Origin: Acidimicrobiaceae bacterium
Lineage (GTDB): Bacteria > Actinomycetota > Acidimicrobiia > Acidimicrobiales > RAAP-2
Assembly: GCA_003132205.1 (NCBI GenBank)
Contig: PKWY01000059.1
Location: 3,102-39,304 of the forward strand
DNA: 36,203 nt
Direction of reading: 5' to 3'
Positions 25,410 to 33,114 of this stretch are shown piece after piece. Under the pieces are notes generated by a model. The model did no database searches, was not told the DNA's origin, and worked only from the letters and a program-made list of their open reading frames with translations. The position numbers and the translations under genes were made by a program. Every line of letters starts with the position of its first letter. Position 1 is the first letter of the stretch.

Positions 25410-26969
25410 TCAAACAGATGTTGGAATTGACTGGGCGAAGTTGAACAGGTTGTCGGGGTCGTACTTGCGCTTCACTTTCACGAGCTTCTCCAGGTTCGAG
25501 CCGTAGTACGCGGACTGCCAGTCGTCCAACGTGGGATCGATGTAGTTCTGGTAGGCACCGGTTGCGGGATTGAAGACGTTGTCTGCGAGCCAGGTGAGCC
25601 ACGCCGCGCCCGCCGTGATTTCGGGGCTCGGCGTATAGGCGGACCATGAGTACGTCGCCTGGATGCACGCCAACTTGTCGCGGTGCACGAATGCCGTCGC
25701 GTCGTTCGCGATCCGGTTTATCGCCCCACCGTAGGCGTCGAAGGCGAGCCCTCCACCAATCGTGGGCGCCGAGCGCTGGAGGTTCGACACGGCCTCGATC
25801 ACGAGTGCGATCCGCGCTGAGGTCATTGGTTCGTCGACGTAACTCGACTTCGCTGAATAGGCGGATCGGCTGAGCTTGCCTTCGGGGGCCAGGTGGCACG
25901 ACGCGATGGTGAGTCCCGAACAGCCCGCTTCGACCTCCATGGCCGTGATGTAGTTGTTGGAGCCAGTGAAGCTGGCGGACGGCTCGGTGGCAATCGCCGA
26001 TTTCAGCGGGGCGAGCAGCGACGCGAGCTCGGCGGTTGAACCGCAGAACACCCCACTGATCTGGGCGAGGCAGCCGGCGGTTCCCTCCGAGAGCAAGAGG
26101 CAGTTTGACCAGAGCTCGTCCGGCGCTTTGTTCATCCAGTGCTGCCACGCCTCGAGCATGGTAGCGGAGGCGTCCCACGGGTACTGGAGCGTGAACAGGG
26201 TCACCTCAGGCATGGGGTGGACGGAGAACTCGAACGAAGTGACGACGCCGAAGTTTCCTCCGCCCCCACCTCGACAAGCCCACAGCAGGTCGGAGTGCGT
26301 GGAGGCGTCGGCGGTGATGAGTCTGGCGTCGGGGGTGACGATGCGTACTCGACGGATGTTGTCCGACGTGAGACCGTACTTGCGGCCAAAGACGCCGACC
26401 CCGCCGCCGAGGGCCAGCCCGGCGATTCCAACGGTCGGACACGAACCGCCCGGCAGCAGTCGGTCGTGGCGGCCGATCGCGTTGTAGATGTCGATCAACT
26501 TCGCTCCCGCGCCGACGACTGCGGTATTCGCCGAGGAATCGACTGAGATCGACGACATGTTGCTCACGTCGATCACCAGTCCGGGCGCGCTCGAGTAGCC
26601 GCCATAGCTGTGGCCACCCGACCTCGCGGCGAGAGCCACCCCGTGCGAGGCGGTGAAGTCGAGGCAGCGAGCGACGTCATCGGGGGTCGAGCAGTAGGCA
26701 ATCGCCAGAGGGTGCAAGTCGAACTTCGAGTTGTAGAGGAGCCGATCAAGTTGCCAGGCGGGGTTGGTCGACAGCACCAGGGTGCCAGCGAGCGACGCCG
26801 CGAGCGCCTGCCAGTCCGACGGAACCGGTGGGCCGAGCGTGGTCGTGGTGGTTGTCGGCGCCGGAAGCCGGCCAACGCAGCCACCGAGTAGCACGGCTCC
26901 GGTCGCGGCTCCCGCCACCGCGCCGAGCTGGAGGAACCCTCGTCGATCGAGCAGGCGGGCGGGGTCCAC
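25410..26969 (-). CDS. Exported FAD-linked oxidase (berberine bridge enzyme type), Tat lipoprotein
   Basis: A 519-residue flavoprotein. The N-terminus has a twin-arginine motif (DRRGFLQLG) followed by lipobox LLGGC (Cys31), so it is probably exported folded and lipid-anchored. The FAD-binding part has RSGGHSYGGY (His120) and GSCPTVG (Cys177). These are the two residues that bind FAD covalently in bicovalent oxidases of this family. GIAGLALGGGVGVFGRKYGL follows. The C-terminal BBE segment ends YYGSNLEKLVKVKRKYDPDN, then LFNF, the family hallmark. Substrates range from alkaloids to oligosaccharides and cannot be predicted. The start is GTG 26969, with no strong ribosome-binding site. It lies 67 bases downstream of, and on the same strand as, a DrrAB-like exporter, so it may belong to that transcription unit. 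Confidence 0.92.
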   Translation of the reverse strand: MDPARLLDRRGFLQLGAVAGAATGAVLLGGCVGRLPAPTTTTTTLGPPVPSDWQALAASLAGTLVLSTNPAWQLDRLLYNSKFDLHPLAIAYCSTPDDVARCLDFTASHGVALAARSGGHSYGGYSSAPGLVIDVSNMSSISVDSSANTAVVGAGAKLIDIYNAIGRHDRLLPGGSCPTVGIAGLALGGGVGVFGRKYGLTSDNIRRVRIVTPDARLITADASTHSDLLWACRGGGGGNFGVVTSFEFSVHPMPEVTLFTLQYPWDASATMLEAWQHWMNKAPDELWSNCLLLSEGTAGCLAQISGVFCGSTAELASLLAPLKSAIATEPSASFTGSNNYITAMEVEAGCSGLTIASCHLAPEGKLSRSAYSAKSSYVDEPMTSARIALVIEAVSNLQRSAPTIGGGLAFDAYGGAINRIANDATAFVHRDKLACIQATYSWSAYTPSPEITAGAAWLTWLADNVFNPATGAYQNYIDPTLDDWQSAYYGSNLEKLVKVKRKYDPDNLFNFAQSIPTSV

Positions 26970-27036
26970 GAGAAGAGATGTTAGACACGCCGGGCTCGCC
27001 CGGCGTAGAGACGAGCCTTGGCGAATCCGATCGGGA

Positions 27037-27918
27037 CTAGGAAAGCACGCGCCGGCGGAAGTTGCGAAGGCCGAGCGAAAGGAATCCGACGCAAAAGGCG
27101 ACGAGCACGGGGTAGATCACGTACAGATGCATGTGGGGAACGTCGGTAAACGCCGCGCGCATGCCTTCGTTGACGTAGAGCAGGGGATTGACGAGCACGA
27201 TCGTCTGCAGCCAGTGCCACGCGCCGATCTTCACAGGCGAGAGACGGTTCCACTGGTAGTACGTGCCGCCGAGGAACGTGATGGGAAGGATCACAAAACC
27301 GAACATCAATCCGATGTTCCGAGGCTCGAAGCTCGTGCCGAGCACCAGCCCGAGCGATCCCATCGCGATGCAGGCGAGCGGCACGATAGTGATCAGGACG
27401 AGCCAATGAATCGAGATATTCGCCTCGACGCCTTTCGCGTGCACGATCGACGCGATTGGAAGGACGATCGCGGCCGAGATCATCCCTTGGATCGCCCCGG
27501 AGATCACCTTCTCCATGGCCACCAGCCAGATCGGGCACGGCGCCTGCACGCGGTCTTCAATCTCGCGCGTGAAGCCGAACTCCTGGGACATCTGGAGCGC
27601 CACCGACTGCACTCCTTGAAACATGATCGATATTCCGACAACCCCGGCCACGAGCACGGTGGCGAAGATGCTTTCGGCGTCCGCCGGACCGCCGCTGCCG
27701 CCAACGGACTGGCCGATCTTTGGAAAGACGAAGAGGAACACGAAGCAGAGAAGAAAAGGCTGGATGATCGTTCGGAGAAGGAAGATCCCGAAGTCCTTTC
27801 TCAGTACCGTGACGTCGCGCAACAGAAGCGCCCCAAACGCGGTACGGCTCGCCGAGAGGGAAGATCGGCGCGGGCCAACCGTGATGTGGCGGTCCGCCTG
27901 GACCTCGTGAGTAGCCAT
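27037..27918 (-). CDS. ABC-2 exporter permease (DrrB-like)
   Basis: A 293-residue protein with six helices in the ABC-2 arrangement: a cytoplasmic N-terminus with LLLRDVTVLRKD, then helices from about 45 onward. A conserved segment, FGFVILPITFLGGTYYQWNR, precedes the last helices, near the usual 'PxxFLSGxxxP' position of DrrB/NodJ proteins. The coupling region EFGFTREIEDRVQAPCPIW is also typical. Its start codon overlaps the ATPase stop by one base (TAATG), so both subunits are co-translated. It should form a homodimeric channel with the ATPase below; likely substrates are amphipathic compounds, by family analogy. Confidence 0.9.
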   Translation of the reverse strand: MATHEVQADRHITVGPRRSSLSASRTAFGALLLRDVTVLRKDFGIFLLRTIIQPFLLCFVFLFVFPKIGQSVGGSGGPADAESIFATVLVAGVVGISIMFQGVQSVALQMSQEFGFTREIEDRVQAPCPIWLVAMEKVISGAIQGMISAAIVLPIASIVHAKGVEANISIHWLVLITIVPLACIAMGSLGLVLGTSFEPRNIGLMFGFVILPITFLGGTYYQWNRLSPVKIGAWHWLQTIVLVNPLLYVNEGMRAAFTDVPHMHLYVIYPVLVAFCVGFLSLGLRNFRRRVLS

Positions 27919-28901
27919 TAGTCGCGCAGCTCCTTGCCGGTGAGGTTGATGAAGACCGTCTCCAGAGAAGGCTCCGCGACCGACAGGTCTGCGACATGGA
28001 ACCCGTTCGCTTCAGTGGCGGCGACCACTCGCGCGAGCAGTCGCTCGCCACCGGTTACGTGAAGTTCAACGCCTTTTTCGATGAGGCGGCTGTGGGTGAC
28101 GCCCTCGACGTTCTCTTCGAGGATCGAGGCGAGGCGGGCCAGGTCACCGGACGCCTTGATGGTGACGATCGTGTCGACGCCGACCGAGCGCTTCAGTCCG
28201 TCCGGGGTGTCAAGCGCAAGGATCTTGCCGTGGTCCATGATCGCCACGCGGTTGCAGAGCTGATCGGCCTCTTCCATGTAGTGCGTCGTCAGAAGGATCG
28301 TCTGCCCGTCGGCGTTCAACTGCTGGAGAATCTCCCAGAGGGCGAGGCGGCTCTGGGGATCGAGGCCAGCGGTGGGCTCGTCCATGAAGAGTACGGCGGG
28401 ACGATGGAAAATCGAACGCGCCACCATGAGGCGTTGGGCCATGCCGCCCGAGAGCGCGTACACGGACGCCTTGGCCCACTTGGCCAGCTGGAACTGCTCG
28501 AGCAGGCGGTCGGAGGTCGCGCGCGATTCGGCGGCGCTGATGCCGAAGAGGCGGCCGTGAAAGTAGAGATTCTCCCAGACCGTGAGTTGGCGGTCGAGGG
28601 TGTTGACCTGCGAGACGACGCCAAGGAACTGCTTGGCGATGGTGGGATGCTTGACGACGTCGACCCCGGCCACGACCGCCGATCCGGATGTCGGAATGAC
28701 TCGCGTCGTGAGCATGCCGGCGACCGTGGTCTTGCCGGCGCCATTGGGGCCGAGGAGACCGAATATCTCACCGGGCGAGACCGAGAGGTTGAGTTCGTCA
28801 ACGGCGCGAAAGTCCGTACCGCTGTAGACCTTGGTGAGGTTCGCTGTGACGATGGCCGGAGCGGCCGAAATCTGCATTGGCTGCGTCATGCTTTTCATCA
28901 T
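27918..28901 (-). CDS. ABC exporter ATP-binding subunit (DrrA-like)
   Basis: About 327 residues. Walker A GPNGAGKTT, Q-loop VVSQ, signature LSGGMAQRL, Walker B VLFMDEP, D-loop AGLDPQ and H-loop TTHYMEEA are all intact. The C-terminal region (about 230-327), with FHVADLSVAEPSLETVFINL, is typical of daunorubicin-resistance-type ATPases. The frame is open to TTG 28943, but I place the start at ATG 28901 (MMKSMTQ); ATG 28889 is equally possible, since no strong ribosome-binding site marks either. It is first gene of a unit with the permease and perhaps the FAD oxidase. Confidence 0.92.
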   Translation of the reverse strand: MMKSMTQPMQISAAPAIVTANLTKVYSGTDFRAVDELNLSVSPGEIFGLLGPNGAGKTTVAGMLTTRVIPTSGSAVVAGVDVVKHPTIAKQFLGVVSQVNTLDRQLTVWENLYFHGRLFGISAAESRATSDRLLEQFQLAKWAKASVYALSGGMAQRLMVARSIFHRPAVLFMDEPTAGLDPQSRLALWEILQQLNADGQTILLTTHYMEEADQLCNRVAIMDHGKILALDTPDGLKRSVGVDTIVTIKASGDLARLASILEENVEGVTHSRLIEKGVELHVTGGERLLARVVAATEANGFHVADLSVAEPSLETVFINLTGKELRD

Positions 28902-29047
28902 AGGGATAGCTCGATGACGAGCATTGCGCCGTCGCCGCGCCAACCCGTGTGGCGCCGCGAAGGTTGCGGTGCGCGAAGATCATGATGCGTGACGACGTCC
29001 GGGTAGCGGCGTCGTTGAACGGCGTCGCGCAGAAGAAGCGGCGGGGC

Positions 29048-29612
29048 TCAACTCTGCTGGCGGATTGCCTGGAAAGCCGGCGTCAGTTTCGCCAGTTCCT
29101 TCATCAGGTTCTGCGCGCCGGCGATCAACACGGCGTTGCCCGAGAACGTGCCGTCGACAATGGGGAGCAAGATGAGGGGAATGGTGACTTCGCCCGCGTA
29201 GATGAGCCTCAGCGTCGCGAGGATCGGCTTCAGCGACTGCACGGCGCGCGTGCCCGTGGCGGCGCCGCCGTAGCTCAAGAGACCGACCGGCTTGCAGCGC
29301 CACTCGTTGTGCAGGTAGTCAATGGCGTTCTTCATGGCCGCGTTGAAGCTGTGGTTGTACTCGGGCAAGACGAAGACGAACGCGTCCGCATACGCTGGCG
29401 GCCCACTTCCTCGTGTAGTCGAATTCGTACTTGCCCGTGATCCCGGGATTGGGTTCGTTGATGATCGGCGGGGGAAAGGTCGCCAGGTCGACCAGTTCGA
29501 CGTCGAAGTCCTCGTACGTGGCGGCAATATCGCAGAACCACCGGGCGATCGTGGGCCCAACGCGTCCGAGTCGCGTGCTGGCCATGATTACTTGCAGGAC
29601 TCGTTTCGACAC
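29048..29612 (-). pseudogene. NADPH-dependent FMN reductase-like protein, split by one frameshift
   Basis: Two overlapping frames together make one protein of 187 residues. The N-terminal part reads VSKRVLQVIMASTRLGR … FDYTRKWAASV. The C-terminal part reads ADAFVFVLPEYNHSFNAAMK, then NAIDYLHNEW … GLLSYGGAATG. Deleting one T (plus-strand A at 29390) joins them exactly at SV|ADAFVFV. The family is flavodoxin-like NADPH:FMN reductases, recognised by ASTRxGRxG near the start and PEYNHSxxAAxKNAIDYL. These enzymes reduce flavins or quinones. The start is GTG 29612 with AAAGGG upstream, 25 bases after the stop of the DHA2 exporter, so the two form an operon. The frameshift may be real or a sequence error. 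Confidence 0.85.
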
Positions 29613-29637
29613 GAGGCCCTTTCGAAGTTCAGCGAGT

Positions 29638-31119
29638 TCAGTCGGCGGCCGGCTGCGCGATGGCCGCAGCGCCGTCGCGTTTGGCAATGCCCTCGTTGGG
29701 CAGGAAGAACGCCGGCGCGATTGCGATGACGCACGTTCCAAATGACCACCAGAACGAATGGCCGAACGCCGCCGCGATTCTCTGCAGGTCGTTCATGGTG
29801 GGGGTGACGAGGCCCGCTTCGAGTTGCGCGCCGGTCCTCGGGAATCGCTGCGCGATCTGCGTCTGCAGCACGACCGCGAAGACCGCGACGCCGAGCGACC
29901 CTCCGATTTGGCGGATGATGTTCGTCGCCGACGTGGCCTTGGGGACGTTCTGGTGGGTCAGGTTCCGATAGGAAGCCGCGAAGACCGGCATCATTCCAAA
30001 ACCGAGCCCGATGCCCCGCACGAAGAGCGCGAGACCCAAGAAGAAGTAGCTCGACGTGGCCGTGACGCTGGTGTAGAAGAAGGTTCCGAGCGCCAACAAC
30101 GCCATGCCGAAGACCGCGACGTACCTCGGACCTCGCCGGTCCGAGAGCGACCCGGCGAAACGCATGACCATCGCCGCCCCGATGCCCTGGGGCGCCATCA
30201 TCAGGCCGGCCTTCCACGCCGCGTCGCCGCGGTCCACCTGGTAGTAGAGCGGAAGCAGGAACATCGTGCCGTAGAGCGTGGCGCCGGTGAGGAAGATGCC
30301 GATCGCCGCGACCGAGAAGGTCCGATCCTTGAAGAGGCGCATGTCGATGAGCGGCTCGAGGGCCTTGGTGGACCGCAGCACGAAGAGCACGATCAGGACG
30401 ACGCCGGCGACGATGCTGTCCCACACGGACGCTCCGCGAAATCCTCCCTGGTCGGCGACCTGGGAGAGACCGTAGACGAGCAACGCCAACCCGGGCGATA
30501 GAAGGAGGAAGCCGAGCAGGTCGAAGCGGTGCTGGTTGTCGCGTTCGGACCTGGGCAGGAAGTCCTTCGCGAGCCAGAGTGCGAGTATCCCGATCGGCAC
30601 GTTCACGAAGAAGATCCAGCGCCACGAGGTGTTGGAGACGATGACCCCTCCGATGACCGGTCCGAGGATGGGCCCGAGCAGCTGGGGAACGCCGATGATC
30701 CCCATCACTCGCCCCATCCGATGGGGTCCCGCGGCTCGAGCCATGATCGACTGGCCTACCGGCATGATCATTCCGCCACCCAATCCCTGGAGGACCCGAA
30801 AGAAGATCAGGCTGGTCGCGGACCACGCGAAACCGCAGAGGATCGAACCGACCACGAAGAAAGCGAGCGACACCATGTAGACCGGCTTGGCCCCGATACG
30901 GTGGATGGCCCATCCCGATACCGGGATCACGACGGCGAGCGACAGAAGGTAGCCAGTCGTGACCCACTGGACTGTCGAGAAATCGACGTTGAAGTCTCCA
31001 CTCAGCGTATGGAGGGCCACGGCCACGATCGTCGTGTCGAGGATGGACATGATCGTTCCCAGGACAACAACGACCCCCACCTTGATGAGCGCTGGTTCGA
31101 GACGCTGTTGGTCGGGCAT
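29638..31119 (-). CDS. DHA2-family drug:proton antiporter (EmrB/QacA-like MFS)
   Basis: A 493-residue, 14-helix exporter. Helix 1 carries LDTTIVAVAL (the DHA2 motif D1). Motif A is SGWAIHRIGAKPVYM, and helix 5 carries motif C as LGPILGPVIGGVI. VSNTSWRWIFFVNVPIGI is the classical 'WRWIFxINxPIG' signature of this family. ATG 31119 is chosen because GAGGAG lies 6 bases upstream; the frame opens 25 codons earlier without support. It is divergent from a TetR regulator and followed closely by the FMN reductase-like gene. This is a standard layout for a repressor-controlled efflux operon that responds to toxic compounds. Confidence 0.94.
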   Translation of the reverse strand: MPDQQRLEPALIKVGVVVVLGTIMSILDTTIVAVALHTLSGDFNVDFSTVQWVTTGYLLSLAVVIPVSGWAIHRIGAKPVYMVSLAFFVVGSILCGFAWSATSLIFFRVLQGLGGGMIMPVGQSIMARAAGPHRMGRVMGIIGVPQLLGPILGPVIGGVIVSNTSWRWIFFVNVPIGILALWLAKDFLPRSERDNQHRFDLLGFLLLSPGLALLVYGLSQVADQGGFRGASVWDSIVAGVVLIVLFVLRSTKALEPLIDMRLFKDRTFSVAAIGIFLTGATLYGTMFLLPLYYQVDRGDAAWKAGLMMAPQGIGAAMVMRFAGSLSDRRGPRYVAVFGMALLALGTFFYTSVTATSSYFFLGLALFVRGIGLGFGMMPVFAASYRNLTHQNVPKATSATNIIRQIGGSLGVAVFAVVLQTQIAQRFPRTGAQLEAGLVTPTMNDLQRIAAAFGHSFWWSFGTCVIAIAPAFFLPNEGIAKRDGAAAIAQPAAD

Positions 31120-31242
31120 AGCGAACTCCTCGAGACCCTTCGGTGGGGGTGAAACTTCCAGCGACCCTACCGGCGCTGAGTTATTTCGTTGCACCGTATG
31201 GGATTGCTGGTTGGAAATCCTTATGGCCGACCTGTCCGCTCA

Positions 31243-31266
31243 TTATCGAATGCGCTAACACGATAA
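31243..31266. promoter_or_regulatory. Candidate TetR operator
   Basis: TTATCG-AATGCGCTAACA-CGATAA is a 6-bp inverted pair in the 156-base divergent region between the exporter and tetR-type genes. It ends 9 bases before the GTG start of the regulator and overlaps an AT-rich stretch (GATAAAATATAT) that could be a -10 region. Binding by the adjacent TetR protein is inference. Confidence 0.35.
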
Positions 31267-31275
31267 AATATATGG

Positions 31276-31890
31276 GTGGTTAAACAAAGCCGATCAGCCC
31301 CCGTCATGCAAGCGGTGCTTGACGAGGTTGGCGAGCGGCTGATGAACGGTGACGAGTCGTTGATTCGTATACCGGAAGTATGTGAAGCGACCGGAGTCAA
31401 CTACGGCTCGGTCTACCACCACTTCGGCTCGCGAGAGGGGGTCATCGATGCCGCTTACAACATGCTGTTCTCCCAATTCGCCGGCGAAGACATAAGGATC
31501 CTCCGGACTGTCAGCGAGACCTCCAACAGCCTGGGCGAGTACATCGCAAACATGTCGGCCCTGACCGGGACGTTTTCTTCGGGACCTGAACGCATCCGGC
31601 GACGCTCAATTCGGGTGAGAATCGTGGCGGCGTCCCTGACCCGGCCTCAGTTACGAGATCTCATCGGTGTTACCCAGCAGGGGGTGACCGAGGAGTTGAC
31701 GAATCTCGTTCAGAATGGCCAGGACCGGGGATGGCTGCGCAGCGAAATCTCAGCGCACTCGATTTCTGTGGTCCTTCAATCTCTTCTCGTAGGCCGAGTG
31801 ATTGACGATGTGTCCTCGACCCCCATCGATCCCGTTGAATGGGAGTCGTCAGTGGCGGTGCTCTTGATGTGTCTCTTGGTCAAGGAGTAG
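31276..31890 (+). CDS. TetR/AcrR family transcriptional regulator
   Basis: A 204-residue protein. The N-terminal helix-turn-helix is clear: IRIPEVCEATGVNYGSVYHH, then FGSREGVIDAAY (about 31-62). The remainder is the variable ligand-binding helical domain. It starts with GTG 31276 without a strong ribosome-binding site; an ATG at 31272 is out of frame. It is divergent from a DHA2 exporter operon, so it probably represses that operon and itself and is released by a drug-like ligand (inference from layout). Confidence 0.92.
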   Translation: MVKQSRSAPVMQAVLDEVGERLMNGDESLIRIPEVCEATGVNYGSVYHHFGSREGVIDAAYNMLFSQFAGEDIRILRTVSETSNSLGEYIANMSALTGTFSSGPERIRRRSIRVRIVAASLTRPQLRDLIGVTQQGVTEELTNLVQNGQDRGWLRSEISAHSISVVLQSLLVGRVIDDVSSTPIDPVEWESSVAVLLMCLLVKE

Positions 31891-31924
31891 GTCAGCGCGG
31901 CGCCCAGTGTGCTGAACTGCAGTC

Positions 31925-32281
31925 GTGAGGCTCCTTCGCTTGGTCCTGTCGTTGTTGGTCGTTGCGGCGCTGGTCGTAGCCGCATCTCGTCCCCGTGAGA
32001 CCAGTTCCTTTGCGCCATTGGAGACGCCGTGCTCGGCGTCGGCGCTTAGCGCGCCGTTCACCGGACCTTTGCCGGTGACCGCGGTCGCCGATTACGCCTG
32101 CGAGGACGGCTGGGCCTATATGTGGGCGACAATCGGCAGCGGTGCGCACGCGATCGGAGTCACCGAGGTGCTGCACTTCGATGTCGCTCAACAGAGGTGG
32201 CGAGTGTCGTTGAGGGGGAAGGTGTGCTCGCCCAGGATCATGCCCCATTACATCTACGAGCGAGGCTGTTTCTCGGACTAG
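31925..32281 (+). CDS. Small secreted protein of unknown function
   Basis: A 118-residue protein with N-terminal signal (MRLLRLVLSLLVVAALVVAA). A short domain with four cysteines follows (TPCSAS, YACEDGW, KVCSPR, RGCFSD), which may form two disulfides. The string YACEDGWAYMWATIG and the ending ERGCFSD look like a defined extracytoplasmic fold, but I know no named family. The start is GTG 31925, 34 bases after the TetR stop and on the same strand. Confidence 0.7.
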   Translation: MRLLRLVLSLLVVAALVVAASRPRETSSFAPLETPCSASALSAPFTGPLPVTAVADYACEDGWAYMWATIGSGAHAIGVTEVLHFDVAQQRWRVSLRGKVCSPRIMPHYIYERGCFSD

Positions 32282-32506
32282 CAGTGACGAGTTACGTCGG
32301 CGGGCGGGCAAGAGCGTAGTTCGGCGCAGTAATGGGCTCGTCGTACCCGCCATGGGCGGTGGGGAACACCGCCAAACCGCCGGGAGAGAGATCACCCCAC
32401 CCATGTGCAGGGTCTACGTGTGCCAACTCTCCACCAGGGCGTAGCCGTCCGGCCTGTCGTGACATGTTGAGCGATCGGAGCCGAACCAACGACTCACGTG
32501 TTGCGG
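32282..32506. other. Short spacer with a hairpin
   Basis: GGCGGTG-GGGAA-CACCGCC (32355-32373) is a perfect 7-bp stem between convergent genes and could end transcription. A minus-strand frame through this stretch has no support. Confidence 0.35.
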
Positions 32507-32818
32507 TCAACTGCCAACGTGGGCCACGCCCTTCAGAATTGCGGGCATCGCCGTATCGAGGTCGAGCAGGATCTTCGACTCCAGCCTTAGAAACTCGCCG
32601 AGCGCGAGGCATTGCTCGAGTTCGAAGACTCAACCACCTCGACATCGAGCACCTTCGAGACCGTGAAGCCACCGGAGGAATCGCTGAAGATGTACCAGCA
32701 CACCCTTTCCACACTGGTGCTGCTCGCGACATCAGCCTCGAGCTTCCCCCAAGTGCATCATCCGATTCAACTGCTCTGGCGAAAGCGCGCGAGGCTTCCA
32801 CATGGTGCATACGAACAT
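32507..32818 (-). pseudogene. Small DUF3303-like protein broken by two frameshifts
   Basis: No single frame is open, but three consecutive segments on the minus strand read as one conserved-looking protein of about 103 residues. They are MFVCTMWKPRALSPEQLNRM; then WGKLEADVASSTSVERVCWY plus IFSDSSGGFTVSKVLDVEVV; then EQCLALGEFLRLESKILLDL plus DTAMPAILKGVAHVGS. Shift 1 is one extra T in the TT pair at 32751-32752. Shift 2 is one missing base around 32617-32629. GGGGGA lies 6 bases before ATG 32818, as for a real gene. The alternation of strands and helices recalls small DUF3303-type ferredoxin-fold proteins; that assignment is tentative. The gene itself is well supported by its frame-continuous hydrophobic pattern and exact stop. 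Confidence 0.65.
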
Positions 32819-33114
32819 GACCATTCCCCCTTTGCAGCAATTCTCGAATGGTACGTCCAGATGCGAGCGCGTCCTCGCGCCACTCAATCCACGGATCCGG
32901 CACGTGTTCCCGGGAAGGCGGCGGCGGAACGGCTCAACTTTCGCAAGTCCACCGTTGTCGAACTTGCTCGTCGTGGACGCTCACGGAGCCGGCGCTTCGC
33001 GCACTGAGAAGGCGTGTTCCACGAGGGGTGACGTCGGGTGCACGGTGGCGGACGAGCAGTTGCGCGCGCGGGCGTGACTCACGAGATCTTGGTCCATCAC
33101 CTACGCTCAGTACC

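Noticed and set aside
29588..30967. Long antisense-strand-frame reading (459 codons) inside the DHA2 exporter gene
   Set aside because: Arg/His-rich composition with no family features. It is a shadow frame of the GC-rich exporter gene on the same strand.
32292..32903. 203-codon minus-strand frame
   Set aside because: It crosses the reconstructed DUF3303-like gene in the wrong frame and has no coherent protein pattern.
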